DNA from: Microbacterium sp. Bi121
Lineage (GTDB): Bacteria > Actinomycetota > Actinomycetes > Actinomycetales > Microbacteriaceae
Reading direction: 5' to 3'
Assembly: GCF_918698005.1 (NCBI RefSeq)
Contig: NZ_CAKKLJ010000002.1
Span: 1 to 64,000, forward strand
DNA: 64,000 nt
Positions within the stretch are counted from its first letter, which is position 1. Each line of letters begins with the position of its first letter. The translations under genes and the position numbers were made by a program. The notes under the pieces were generated by a model that was not told where the DNA came from, searched no databases, and saw only the letters and a program-made list of their open reading frames with translations. Shown one piece after another: positions 36,336 through 44,953 of the stretch.

Positions 36336-36731
36336 TCAGTGCTGTTCGCGGCGGACGCGACGGCCCGAGATGCTGTCGATGGCGAGTCGCAGCGGGGTCG
36401 CGCGATCGCTGCCGGCCCAGGGGGATACGCGTCGGAGCCCTTCCGGAGGGTCCTCGTCCGCGACCACGGAGAGGCGCCCGTGAATCAGCACGCTCCACCC
36501 CGTGCCGCCGAGGTCGTCGTGGTAGTCGACCTCGAACGCGACCTGCGCGCCGTGGTCAGCGATTCGACGCAGAATGCCGTCCGATGCGGTGCGCAGGACG
36601 AGATCTTGTCCCGAAGCGCGAAAGTTCACGGGAAAGATCTCGACGCGCTCGTCGAGAACGAACCCGATTCTTCCCACCGTGGTGCTGGTCAGGAGCTCGT
36701 AGCACTCCTTCTCCTGCAGATCGCTGATCAT
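36336..36731 (-). CDS. Pyridoxamine 5'-phosphate oxidase-fold (FMN-binding-like) protein
   Basis: A 131-residue split-barrel protein of the Rv1155/nitroimidazole-resistance type. VGRIGFVLDERVEIFPVNF, LVLRTASDG and VAFEVDYHDDLGGTGWSVLIHG are the conserved strands of the flavin/F420-binding fold. It could bind FMN or F420; no substrate can be named. GAGGAGGAC precedes the ATG. It is divergent from pcrA and heads the short operon with the YccF gene. Confidence 0.85.
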   Translation of the reverse strand: MISDLQEKECYELLTSTTVGRIGFVLDERVEIFPVNFRASGQDLVLRTASDGILRRIADHGAQVAFEVDYHDDLGGTGWSVLIHGRLSVVADEDPPEGLRRVSPWAGSDRATPLRLAIDSISGRRVRREQH

Positions 36732-36778
36732 CTCGTCCTCCTCGATGCGGCTCGCAAGCGGGTGTCTGCGGCCCAGCC

Positions 36779-36784
36779 TAGACT
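36779..36784 (+). promoter_or_regulatory. -10 box (TAGACT) for pcrA
   Basis: TAGACT ends 9 nt before the ATG at 36794, giving a leader of at most a few bases. Confidence 0.4.
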
Positions 36785-36793
36785 CGTAGGGCC

Positions 36794-39274
36794 ATGACCG
36801 AAGCCCCTCTCACTGACTCTGCACGGATCGTTCCCTCCTCCGCCGGTCCCGGATCCTCGGGAGCGCCCGACGGGAACGACCTCCTCGCCGGACTCAACCC
36901 GCAGCAGCTCGCCGCCGTCACCTACCGGGGACCTGCGCTGCTCATCGTCGCGGGCGCCGGCTCGGGAAAGACGAGCGTGCTCACCCGTCGCATCGCGTCG
37001 CTGCTGCGCGCGCGTGAGGCGTGGCCGAGCCAGATCCTCGCGATCACGTTCACGAACAAGGCAGCGGGCGAGATGCGCGAGCGGGTGGCCGCTCTGGTCG
37101 GCGAGGCATCCCGCGGCATGTGGATCTCGACATTCCACTCGGCCTGCGTTCGGATCCTGCGTCGAGAGGCCGAGCAGTTCGGTTTCACGAAGTCCTTCAC
37201 GATCTACGACTCCGGCGACTCGCGGGCGCTCATCAAGCGCCTCGTGAAAGAGCACGAGGCCGACGCGTACGGGCTGACGCCGGCATCAGTGCAGGGCCGC
37301 ATCTCCAAGCTCAAGAACGAGCTGCAGGACTCCGAGTCCTACGCTCGCGACGCGAACATGAGCGACCCGGCCGAGCAGAAGTTCGTCGAGATCTTCGCCG
37401 ATTACCAGCGGCAGCTGCGCAAGGCGAACGCCTTCGACTTCGACGACCTGATCGGCCAGACGGTCTATCTGTTCCGCGCTTTCCCTAAGGTCGCCGACAC
37501 GTACCGTCGCCGCTTCCGTCACATCCTCGTCGACGAGTATCAGGACACGAACCACGCGCAGTACGCCCTCATCCACGAGCTGACCCGCCCGGTCTCGGCA
37601 GAAGCCCCAGACCCGTATGCCTCGAACGGCATGATGATCTTCGAGCCGTCCCATTCAGACGCGGCGACGCCCGAGCTCGAGGGCGCATCGCTCACCGTGG
37701 TCGGCGACTCCGATCAGTCGATCTACGCCTTCCGCGGGGCGGACATCCGCAACATCAGCGAGTTCGAACGCGACTTCCCCGGGGCGAGGGTCGTCCTCCT
37801 CGAACAGAACTACCGCTCGACGCAGAACATCCTCTCGGCGGCGAACGCGGTCATCGGGCACAACTTCGACCGCAAGGACAAGAAGCTGTGGAGCGATCGC
37901 GGCGACGGCGACAAGATCGTCGGCTTCACCGGGTACTCGCAGCACGACGAGGCTCAGTTCGTCGCCGACGAGGTCGAGGCACTGCGCCGAGCAGGCATGC
38001 CGTACTCCGAGATGGCGGTGTTCTACCGCACGAACTCGCAGTCCCGCGCGCTGGAGGAGATCTTCATCCGCTCCGCAGTGCCGTACAAGATCATGGGCGG
38101 CACGAAGTTCTACGAGCGCGCCGAGATCAAGGACGCGCTGGCCTACCTCATCGCGGTCGCGAACCCCGCCGACGAGATGGCGGTGCGCCGCATCCTGAAC
38201 AAGCCCCGTCGCGGAATCGGCGGGGTCACCGAGGCCAGCATCGCGCAGTTCGCCGAGACGCACGGGATCACGTTCCGCGAGGCGCTGTCGGTGCCGGGTC
38301 AGCTGGGCGTCGGACCCAAGATCCAGGCGGGCATAGGTCAGTTGGATGCCGTGCTGCGAGAGGCGACCGAGCTGATGCTGCCGGCATCCGGCGAGGTTCC
38401 GGCGCCCACCGTCGTCGCCGACGGGCTCAGCCTGCTGCTCGCGAAGAGCGGCTACCTGGACGCGCTGCGTGCCAGCCGCGACCCGCAGGACGAGGCCCGC
38501 GGCGAGAACCTCGACGAGTTCGTCGCCGTCGCCCGCGACTTCGCACGCAACAATCCCGAGGGCACGATCGCCGACTTCCTCACCGAGGTCGCGCTGGTCT
38601 CCGACGCCGATGATCTGGACGACGAGTCCGGCTCTGTGTCGCTCATGACGATGCACACCGCCAAGGGACTCGAGTACGACGCGGTGTTCGTAACCGGCGT
38701 CGAGGAGGACCTCATCCCGCACCGGATCTCGGCGGGGGAGCCCGGCGGCCCGCAGGAGGAGCGTCGGCTGTTCTACGTCGGCATCACCCGTGCCCGCAAG
38801 CGCCTGCACCTGTCGCTCGCCATGACCCGCGCGCAGTTCGGGGAGGTCTCGGTGGCGATGCCCAGCCGCTTCCTGCAAGAGATCCCGGCCGAGCTCGTCG
38901 ACTGGCGGCAGTCGCCTGGCGATGTGAACTCCCGCGGCGGCACCCAGTCACGCGCCCTCAACGCCCGTCGCGGCGGATTCGGCGGCGGCAACGGCGGCGG
39001 CGACAGGTTCGGCATCCAGCCGCTCGCGAAGCGCGACGGTCTCAAGCCGCTGTCGACCGCGATGGACAAGTTCCCGAACAAGGTCACCGGCAAGGTCCGT
39101 GACAACGGCGACCTCGAGCTCGTGGCAGGCGACCGCATCCGTCACGACGACTTCGGCGAGGGCCGGGTGGACGCCGTGACGGGCGAGGGCGCGAAACGCA
39201 TCGCCCACGTGCGATTCGACTCCGCGGGCCTGAAGAAGCTCCTCATCAAGATCGCGCCGATCGAGAAGCTCTGA
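36794..39274 (+). CDS. pcrA: ATP-dependent DNA helicase PcrA/UvrD
   Basis: An 826-residue superfamily 1A helicase that unwinds DNA 3'-5' in repair and replication. Motifs in order: Q-motif LNPQQLAAVTY, Walker A VAGAGSGKTS, Ia ITFTNKAAGEM, II VDEYQDTN, III VVGDSDQSIYAFRGA, IV LEQNYRST, V SLMTMHTAKGLEYD, VI RLFYVGITRARK. The C-terminal part has a Gly-rich linker and a Tudor-like domain (GDRIRHDDFGEGRV), which binds RNA polymerase in PcrA. The N-terminal 35 residues are low-complexity. It converges on glsA with a 10-nt gap. Confidence 0.97.
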   Translation: MTEAPLTDSARIVPSSAGPGSSGAPDGNDLLAGLNPQQLAAVTYRGPALLIVAGAGSGKTSVLTRRIASLLRAREAWPSQILAITFTNKAAGEMRERVAALVGEASRGMWISTFHSACVRILRREAEQFGFTKSFTIYDSGDSRALIKRLVKEHEADAYGLTPASVQGRISKLKNELQDSESYARDANMSDPAEQKFVEIFADYQRQLRKANAFDFDDLIGQTVYLFRAFPKVADTYRRRFRHILVDEYQDTNHAQYALIHELTRPVSAEAPDPYASNGMMIFEPSHSDAATPELEGASLTVVGDSDQSIYAFRGADIRNISEFERDFPGARVVLLEQNYRSTQNILSAANAVIGHNFDRKDKKLWSDRGDGDKIVGFTGYSQHDEAQFVADEVEALRRAGMPYSEMAVFYRTNSQSRALEEIFIRSAVPYKIMGGTKFYERAEIKDALAYLIAVANPADEMAVRRILNKPRRGIGGVTEASIAQFAETHGITFREALSVPGQLGVGPKIQAGIGQLDAVLREATELMLPASGEVPAPTVVADGLSLLLAKSGYLDALRASRDPQDEARGENLDEFVAVARDFARNNPEGTIADFLTEVALVSDADDLDDESGSVSLMTMHTAKGLEYDAVFVTGVEEDLIPHRISAGEPGGPQEERRLFYVGITRARKRLHLSLAMTRAQFGEVSVAMPSRFLQEIPAELVDWRQSPGDVNSRGGTQSRALNARRGGFGGGNGGGDRFGIQPLAKRDGLKPLSTAMDKFPNKVTGKVRDNGDLELVAGDRIRHDDFGEGRVDAVTGEGAKRIAHVRFDSAGLKKLLIKIAPIEKL

Positions 39275-39284
39275 CGCTGACCTC

Positions 39285-40667
39285 TCAGCCGTTCGGGTTC
39301 GCACCCGTCATGGCTGCGGCGTCGCGTACGGCATCCTCGAATCCGGCGGACTGCGAGAGCCCGGCGACGCCGAGGCTTCGACCCTGCGGATCGCTGGCGA
39401 TGACCCGCATGCCGCGCGCCCGGCACCACGTGGCCAGGGCGGCGAGCATCCAGACCGCAACGGACTGAAGCTGCGTCACCTCGGTCAGATCGAGGACGAT
39501 CACCGCCGGCGATTCACGGTCGGCAGGGCGCGCGTCGAGCCAGGCGTCGAGGTCGAGCAGCAGCCGTTCGGCGCCGTCGAAGTCGATGTAACCGCGCAGA
39601 CGCCACACCGCCAGATCATCGGCGTTCTGCTGCAGGATCTGCGCCGCGGCGGCATCCTGCTCTGCGCCGAGGCCGGCCGCCAGCTCGTCGTTCGCGGCCA
39701 TGACCTCGGATGCCGACAGCGTGAGCGGACGATGCAGCACGTGCAGCCCGAACCGGGTGGCGAGCTGCTGAGCGGCCACGACGCTGCGCACGCTCGCCCC
39801 GCTCGAGTCGAGCCTCGGGCTGAACAGGCCGAGCCCGAACTCGCCGGGCGAGCTCGCAACGAGCCCTCCGGCGACGCCGGACTTCGCCGGCAGGCCCGCC
39901 CGAAGCAGCCACTCACCCGCATAGTCGTACATGCCGCACGTGGCCATGATCGTCATCACGTGCTGGCACGTCTCCGCGCTGGTCACCCGCCTGCCGGTGA
40001 CCGGGTTCACGCCGCCGTTGGCGAGCGTCGCCCCCATCACGGCGATGTCCCGCGCGGTCACCAGCACGGAGCACTGCCGGAAGTACGTGTCGAGCGTCTC
40101 CAGAACAGGAGCCGTCAGCGACCCGGCGCCGCTCATCAGGTAGGCGAGCGCTCGATTGCGGTCGCCCGACTCCTGCTCGGACGCAAGCACCGCCTCGTCG
40201 ACCGACAGGTCACGGCCGGCGAACGCGCTGAGCCTGGCGAGGATGCGCGCGAAGCGATCCTCGGATGAGCGGCCGCCCACGAGCGACGTCGTGACGATCG
40301 CACCGGCGTTGACCATCGGGTTAGGCGGGCGCCCGGTGCCGGCCTCGAGCTTGACGGAGTTGAACGCCTCGCCGCTCGGCTCCGCACCGACCCGGTCGTG
40401 GACGGCGTCGAGGCCGCAGTCGTCGAGGGCGAGTGAATACACGAACGGCTTGGAGACCGACTGGATGGTGAACTCTTCCCGGGTGTCTCCGCTCTCGTAC
40501 ACGCGGCCGTTGAGGCCGCACAGTGCGATCCCGAACAACTCGGGGTCGGCATCCGCCAATTGCGGGATGTAGTCGGCGACCGCCCCGCGTCTGTCGCTGA
40601 TGAGGCGGTCGTGGACGATGTCGAGAAACGACGTGACGATGTCAGAGAGCTTCTCCGGGGCTGCCAT
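39285..40667 (-). CDS. glsA: Glutaminase A fused to a STAS domain
   Basis: A 460-residue protein. Residues 1-305 are a beta-lactamase-fold glutaminase (Gln to Glu and ammonia) with the catalytic S-x-x-K pair in TIQSVSKPF (Ser70, Lys73) and the conserved PNPMVNAGAI. Residues about 350-450 form a STAS domain (VIVLDLTEVTQLQSVAVWML), which in other proteins senses nucleotides or partners, so the activity may be regulated. The ATG at 40667 rather than 40676 is supported by the TAGCAT box seven nt upstream. It is divergent from sseB with only 53 nt between the two starts. Confidence 0.92.
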   Translation of the reverse strand: MAAPEKLSDIVTSFLDIVHDRLISDRRGAVADYIPQLADADPELFGIALCGLNGRVYESGDTREEFTIQSVSKPFVYSLALDDCGLDAVHDRVGAEPSGEAFNSVKLEAGTGRPPNPMVNAGAIVTTSLVGGRSSEDRFARILARLSAFAGRDLSVDEAVLASEQESGDRNRALAYLMSGAGSLTAPVLETLDTYFRQCSVLVTARDIAVMGATLANGGVNPVTGRRVTSAETCQHVMTIMATCGMYDYAGEWLLRAGLPAKSGVAGGLVASSPGEFGLGLFSPRLDSSGASVRSVVAAQQLATRFGLHVLHRPLTLSASEVMAANDELAAGLGAEQDAAAAQILQQNADDLAVWRLRGYIDFDGAERLLLDLDAWLDARPADRESPAVIVLDLTEVTQLQSVAVWMLAALATWCRARGMRVIASDPQGRSLGVAGLSQSAGFEDAVRDAAAMTGANPNG

Positions 40668-40674
40668 ACGCCCC

Positions 40675-40680
40675 ATGCTA
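40675..40680 (-). promoter_or_regulatory. -10 box (TAGCAT) for leaderless glsA
   Basis: On the minus strand TAGCAT ends 7 nt before the ATG at 40667. Confidence 0.45.
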
Positions 40681-40707
40681 CGGGCCGACCCGGACTGCCG
40701 ACCGGGT

Positions 40708-40713
40708 TAGGCT
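40708..40713 (+). promoter_or_regulatory. -10 box (TAGGCT) for leaderless sseB-like gene
   Basis: TAGGCT ends 7 nt before the ATG at 40721. With the glsA box 28 nt away on the other strand, the two divergent promoters must overlap. Confidence 0.5.
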
Positions 40714-40720
40714 GAGCGAT

Positions 40721-41845
40721 ATGGCACTGTTCTCTCGCCGCAAGAAGACCGACGACGCACCTTCCGACCCGCAGACGCCGACCGAGGCGGATGCTCCGGA
40801 AGACGCCCTGCACGAGGAACAGGCTCCCAGCGAGCCGGTGCCCGAGATCGGCATCTCGGTCCAGGCGTTCCGCGGCGTCGGCGCTGACGCCGGCCCCGAG
40901 GTGAAGCTTCCCGACCCCGATGCCGCTAGCGCCGCTCGAGCCGCAGCGCCCACGGTGACGGCATCCGCTCCACAGGCCCAGCAGAGTCAGCGGGCCCCGC
41001 AGAAGCGCGCCCTGCCGCTGGCCCCTGCCCTGCCCCCCGAGCCGACCGAATCGGTGCCGGGGATGAAGGACAACGTCCTGCTGCGCGCAGCGCTCTCCGA
41101 GCTGGAGGAGGGCGCGACCAACGAGCAGCTCGTCGGCGTTCTGCGCCAGATGATGCAGAACCATCTGTACCTGCGCGTCCACGGCGACGCCCGAGAACAG
41201 CTCGCCGAGGGCAAGCCCCTGTCGATCGCAGTCGTGCGCGACGGCGATCGCAGTTACATGCTCGCGTTCAGTTCGGCTGCCGCCGTGCGCGAGTCGGTCC
41301 AGCGCGAGACCGACCCGACAGCGACGTCCGCCATCGCGCAGCCCGTGACCGCGGTGCTGCACCAGGTCGTCACGGGCGAGTTCGCCGGACTCATCCTGGA
41401 CAACGCCTCCGGTGTCCACCGCGCGGTGTTCCCCGTCGAGGTGCTGTCGAAGGCCCTTGAGCAGGCCGACGCGAACATGACGATCAAGATGCTGCTCGCA
41501 GCGCCCCGTGACGCGGACTCGCAGCAGAAGGTCGGCGACGCGCTCGCCGAGACGAAGATGTGGGTGGCCGTCAACGACGGCAGCGGCAACGGGCAGGTCG
41601 GCATCGCCGAGGCGCAGACCGCGGACGGTCGTCGCTTCCTCCAGGTGTTCTCGCACCCGCTCGAGATCGTCGCCCTCGGCCGCGGCGACAAGCCGATGCC
41701 GTTCGAGCCGGAACAGCTCGCGAAGGTGCTGTCGGGGCACGACTCCCTGGCCGGTGTGATCGTCGACTCGGCAGGGCCGTCGATGGTCGTCGAGCGCGCG
41801 GCGCTCGGAGCCGTGCTCGTCCGCGCAGTCGATGTCAGCGAGTGA
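40721..41845 (+). CDS. SseB-domain protein (duplicated domain)
   Basis: A 374-residue soluble protein. The first 110 residues are disordered, rich in Ala/Pro/Glu/Gln. Two SseB-type domains follow: about residues 125-240 (LRVHGDAREQLAEGKPLSIA; MLAFSSAAAVRE) and 245-372 (KMWVAVNDGSGNGQVGIAEA; GDKPMPFEPEQLAKVL). SseB domains occur in many actinobacterial proteins without known activity. The stop codon lies within a tandem 14-nt duplication. Confidence 0.8.
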   Translation: MALFSRRKKTDDAPSDPQTPTEADAPEDALHEEQAPSEPVPEIGISVQAFRGVGADAGPEVKLPDPDAASAARAAAPTVTASAPQAQQSQRAPQKRALPLAPALPPEPTESVPGMKDNVLLRAALSELEEGATNEQLVGVLRQMMQNHLYLRVHGDAREQLAEGKPLSIAVVRDGDRSYMLAFSSAAAVRESVQRETDPTATSAIAQPVTAVLHQVVTGEFAGLILDNASGVHRAVFPVEVLSKALEQADANMTIKMLLAAPRDADSQQKVGDALAETKMWVAVNDGSGNGQVGIAEAQTADGRRFLQVFSHPLEIVALGRGDKPMPFEPEQLAKVLSGHDSLAGVIVDSAGPSMVVERAALGAVLVRAVDVSE

Positions 41846-41901
41846 ATGTCAGCGAGTGAACGTCGTCGGGTGACCGCCGGCGGGTGACCCCTACCGCGTG
41901 A
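41832..41901 (+). repeat. Decaying 14-nt tandem repeat across the sseB stop codon
   Basis: ATGTCAGCGAGTGA occurs twice without a break (41832-41845 and 41846-41859). Three further 14-nt units (41860-41873, 41874-41887, 41888-41901) diverge but all end in GTGA. The first unit holds the sseB stop. Confidence 0.6.
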
Positions 41902-41914
41902 CGCGCGGCGCCCA

Positions 41915-41920
41915 TAGGGT
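41915..41920 (+). promoter_or_regulatory. -10 box (TAGGGT) for leaderless ligD-pol gene
   Basis: TAGGGT ends 6 nt before the ATG at 41927. Confidence 0.5.
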
Positions 41921-41926
41921 CGGAAC

Positions 41927-42985
41927 ATGGCCTCTGAACGCGTGACGCTGACGGTTTCGGATCCCGACGGGGAGCACGACGTCGACCTGTCGAGTCCGAA
42001 CAAGGTGATCTGGAAGGACTCCGACATCACCAAGGCCGAGCTCGCGGACTACGTGCAGACCGTGGCGGAGCCGTTCCTGAACGCGAACGGTCACCGTCCG
42101 GTGTCCCTTGAGCGCTTCCGCAACGGAGTGACAGCCGGATCCGAGAGCTTCTTCTCGAAGAACCCGCCCAAGGGCACTCCCGATTTCGTCGATGCCGTGA
42201 CCGTCACGTACAACAGCGGCCGGCAGCATCCGCAGATCGTGCTCAACCGCCCGAGCGCCATCGTGTGGGCCGTGCAGATGAACACGATCGTGTTCCACCC
42301 GTGGGCCTCGCTCGCCTCCGACACCGACAACCCGATCGAGCTGCGCATCGACCTCGATCCGCAGCCTGGTACCGACTTCAAGGATGCCGTCGTCGCAGCC
42401 CACGGGCTGCGTGAAGTGCTCCGTGAGGCCGACCTCGAGCCGTTCATCAAGACCAGTGGCAACCGGGGACTGCACGTGTTCTGCCCGATCACGCCTGCGC
42501 ACGAGTTCCTCGACGTCCGCCATGCCGTGATCGCTGCCGGGCGCGAGCTCGAGCGCCGGATGCCGGAGCAGGTCACCATGAACTGGTGGAAGGAAGAGCG
42601 CGGCGAGCGCATCTTCATCGATTTCAATCAGGCCAACCGCGATCGGACGATGGCCGGCGCCTACAGCCCGCGCGCCCTGCCCACGGCGACGGTGTCGACT
42701 CCGGTCGAGTGGGAGGAGCTGGACGAGGTCGAGCCTGCGAGCTTCACGGTGCGCAGCATCCCGCAGCGCCTGGCCGACGTCGGCGATCCCTGGGCGCGGA
42801 TGCAGAACAAGCCAGGGCGCATCGACACGCTGCTCGGCTGGTGGGAGCGCGACGTCGAGAACGGGCTGGGGGAACTGTCGTTCCCGCCGGAGTTCCCGAA
42901 GATGCCCGGCGAGCCGCCCCGCGTGCAGCCGAGCAAGCGCGTCGCCGAGAACTGGGACGCCGAAGGGAACCGTGTCGGCGACTAG
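41927..42985 (+). CDS. ligD: Stand-alone LigD-type polymerase (primase-polymerase) domain
   Basis: A 352-residue archaeo-eukaryotic-primase-like polymerase of the non-homologous end-joining LigD family. It opens SSPNKVIWKDSDITKAELADYV, has the metal-binding Asp-x-Asp in LRIDLDPQPG, the nucleotide-binding TSGNRGLHVF, and the DFNQANRDRTMAGAYSPR block that ends the fold. No ligase or nuclease domain is attached. A separate ATP-dependent ligase is encoded 0.8 kb away in the opposite direction. No Ku gene is in the window. Confidence 0.92.
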   Translation: MASERVTLTVSDPDGEHDVDLSSPNKVIWKDSDITKAELADYVQTVAEPFLNANGHRPVSLERFRNGVTAGSESFFSKNPPKGTPDFVDAVTVTYNSGRQHPQIVLNRPSAIVWAVQMNTIVFHPWASLASDTDNPIELRIDLDPQPGTDFKDAVVAAHGLREVLREADLEPFIKTSGNRGLHVFCPITPAHEFLDVRHAVIAAGRELERRMPEQVTMNWWKEERGERIFIDFNQANRDRTMAGAYSPRALPTATVSTPVEWEELDEVEPASFTVRSIPQRLADVGDPWARMQNKPGRIDTLLGWWERDVENGLGELSFPPEFPKMPGEPPRVQPSKRVAENWDAEGNRVGD

Positions 42986-43018
42986 TCGAGCGCCTCTGAT
43001 CCATGCGCCGCGGGAGCG

Positions 43019-43768
43019 TCAGGCGGTCGGCGCCCGATAGGCCTCAGCCGCATCCGGGTCGGCGATGCTCTCCGGGTCGCGCCAGATGTCGACGTTCGAC
43101 GTGTCGGAGCCGTCGTCGGCGAACCACAGCAGAACCGTGCCGCCCACGATCGGAGCGGTCTCCGGCGTGGTGATCGTGCGGCCCTCGGCGTGATGTCTGC
43201 CTGAGGGCGTGTCGTACTCCGCCGTCACGGTGAACAGCGGGGCATCCCCGCCCACCCAGGTGTTGTGGAACCGGACGTCGACGACGTCCGCACGAACGCG
43301 GGTCCCCTCCGCGTGCAGCGCGTCGACACGAGCCAGCTCCCGATCGTGGGAGCGCGCCTCGCGAACCGCGCTGCGGTAGCGCCGCCAGGCGAACCACGCG
43401 AACACGACACCGATCGCGCCGGCGATGACCACGATGGCGGCTGCATCGCGAACGGCGACGGCGAAGGTGACCGAGGCGGCGAGAGACCCGAGCGCGGAGC
43501 CGGCGAGCGATGCGGCGCTCCCCGAATCGGACAGCAGCGGCAAACGGTCGGTCCACAGGGATGAGTAGTCGAGCACGAAGCCGAGCACGACACCGACGAT
43601 CATGGTGCCGACTGCCAACCACAACAGCGCGGTCTGGTCACGCGGCCCGACCTCGCCGGTGCCCAGCGCCACGGGGGCGAGGAAGGCGACGAACGCCCAG
43701 GCGCTCACGGCGCAGCACGCGACGATGACGGCCAGGATCACCGAGAGGACCTTCCACCCGCGCATCAT
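43019..43768 (-). CDS. DUF3592-like membrane protein of unknown function
   Basis: A 249-residue protein with four predicted helices in the first 125 residues (VLSVILAVIVACCAVSAWAFV, TALLWLAVGTMIVGVVLGFVL, then two more), followed by a charged segment and a C-terminal beta-rich soluble domain containing VRADVVDVRFHNTWVGGDAP and TVLLWF. The last part resembles the DUF3592 pattern of small membrane-linked domains. The ATG overlaps the ligase stop codon (ATGA), so it is translated with the ligase. A role in repair is not implied by anything else. Confidence 0.7.
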   Translation of the reverse strand: MMRGWKVLSVILAVIVACCAVSAWAFVAFLAPVALGTGEVGPRDQTALLWLAVGTMIVGVVLGFVLDYSSLWTDRLPLLSDSGSAASLAGSALGSLAASVTFAVAVRDAAAIVVIAGAIGVVFAWFAWRRYRSAVREARSHDRELARVDALHAEGTRVRADVVDVRFHNTWVGGDAPLFTVTAEYDTPSGRHHAEGRTITTPETAPIVGGTVLLWFADDGSDTSNVDIWRDPESIADPDAAEAYRAPTA

Positions 43769-44808
43769 GCGAGCACGTCGGCGAGGTCGTAGCCGGCGAC
43801 GGTGTCGAGCTGGTCGTACGTGCACGAACGCGCTTCCCGATCGGGCCGCCAGCGCTCGAACTGCACCGTGTGCCGGAAGCGCGCACCCTCGAGCTGGTCG
43901 TAGCGCACCTCGAGAACGCGCTCCGGTCGCAGCCGAACGAACGACACGTCCTTCGCACCGGTGAAGCGGCTCCGCTCGCCCTCGGCCTTCATCGCCTCCC
44001 CCGAGTCGTCTCGCTCGACGAGAGGGGCGAGCTCGTCGATGAGCTCTTGCCGACGCTTGTCGCTCCAGGCCGCGACGCCGCCGACCTGATGGAGGGTGCC
44101 GTCGCCGTCATACAGACCGACGAGCAGCGATCCGACCCCCGAGCCCGACTTGTGGATGCGGTAGCCGAGCGCGACGACGTCGGCGGTGCGGGCGTGCTTG
44201 ATCTTGATCAGGGTGCGCTTGCCCGGCGCGTATGGCTGGTCGAGGGGTTTGGCGACGACGCCGTCGAGTCCTGCGCCTTCGAACTCGTCGAGCCAGCGCG
44301 TCGCCGTCGCGTGATCGGTCGTCGTGCGCGTCAGGTGCAGCGGATGCCGCGCGTCGGCGAGCAGCTCCTCGAGCCGCGCGCGGCGCGCGTGGAACGGCTC
44401 GTTCAGCAGGGACTCGTCGCCGAGGGCGAGCAGGTCGAAAGCGACGAACATCGCCGGCGTCTGCTCCGAGAGCAGCGCGATGCGCGACGCCGCCGGGTGG
44501 ATGCGCTGACTCAGCGCCTCCCAGGCCAGCCGCTGCGACCCCTGCTCTCCCATGGCGACGACGATCTCCCCGTCGAGCAGGCACGGCTGGGGGAGGATCT
44601 GCGGCAGAGCCTCCACGAGTTCGGGGAAGTAGCGCGTGAGCGGCTTGGCGCCGCGGGAGCCGATCTCGACGGTGTCGCCGTCCCATGCGATCAGGCCCCG
44701 GAACCCGTCCCACTTCGGCTCGAACAGCATCCCACCGGGTGTCTTCGCCGGGTCGGGGACGCGTGCTGCCGCCTTGGCCAGCATGGGGGCGGGGATCTCG
44801 TAGCGCAT
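43765..44808 (-). CDS. ATP-dependent DNA ligase (LigC/LigD-ligase type)
   Basis: A 347-residue ligase that seals nicks using ATP. Motif I EPKWDGFR places the adenylated Lys at 32. Motif III (AMFVAFDLLAL), IV (GLDGVVAKP) and V (RTLIKIKHARTADVV) are in order, and an OB-fold follows with VSFVRLRPERVLEVRYDQ. It matches mycobacterial LigC in length. With the LigD-like polymerase across the convergent gap it can be read as a split end-joining set. It is followed by the overlapping membrane gene. Confidence 0.93.
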   Translation of the reverse strand: MRYEIPAPMLAKAAARVPDPAKTPGGMLFEPKWDGFRGLIAWDGDTVEIGSRGAKPLTRYFPELVEALPQILPQPCLLDGEIVVAMGEQGSQRLAWEALSQRIHPAASRIALLSEQTPAMFVAFDLLALGDESLLNEPFHARRARLEELLADARHPLHLTRTTTDHATATRWLDEFEGAGLDGVVAKPLDQPYAPGKRTLIKIKHARTADVVALGYRIHKSGSGVGSLLVGLYDGDGTLHQVGGVAAWSDKRRQELIDELAPLVERDDSGEAMKAEGERSRFTGAKDVSFVRLRPERVLEVRYDQLEGARFRHTVQFERWRPDREARSCTYDQLDTVAGYDLADVLA

Positions 44809-44953
44809 GCGACCATCTTCGCGCGCGGATGCCTCCCACCGCGAGATCGGTTGAACACGGGACGGATGGCTGGAGGATGGGGCGCGCGGCTGTCCGTTCT
44901 CGCCCGAACATCAGCCAGGTGTGCGAACGTCCAGCCGGGTGTTCCGGGCGAGG

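Noticed and set aside
44880-44950. Imperfect direct repeat CGAACATCAGCC / CGAACGTCCAGCC upstream of the ligase gene
   Set aside because: Several mismatches and unequal length; not enough to call an operator.
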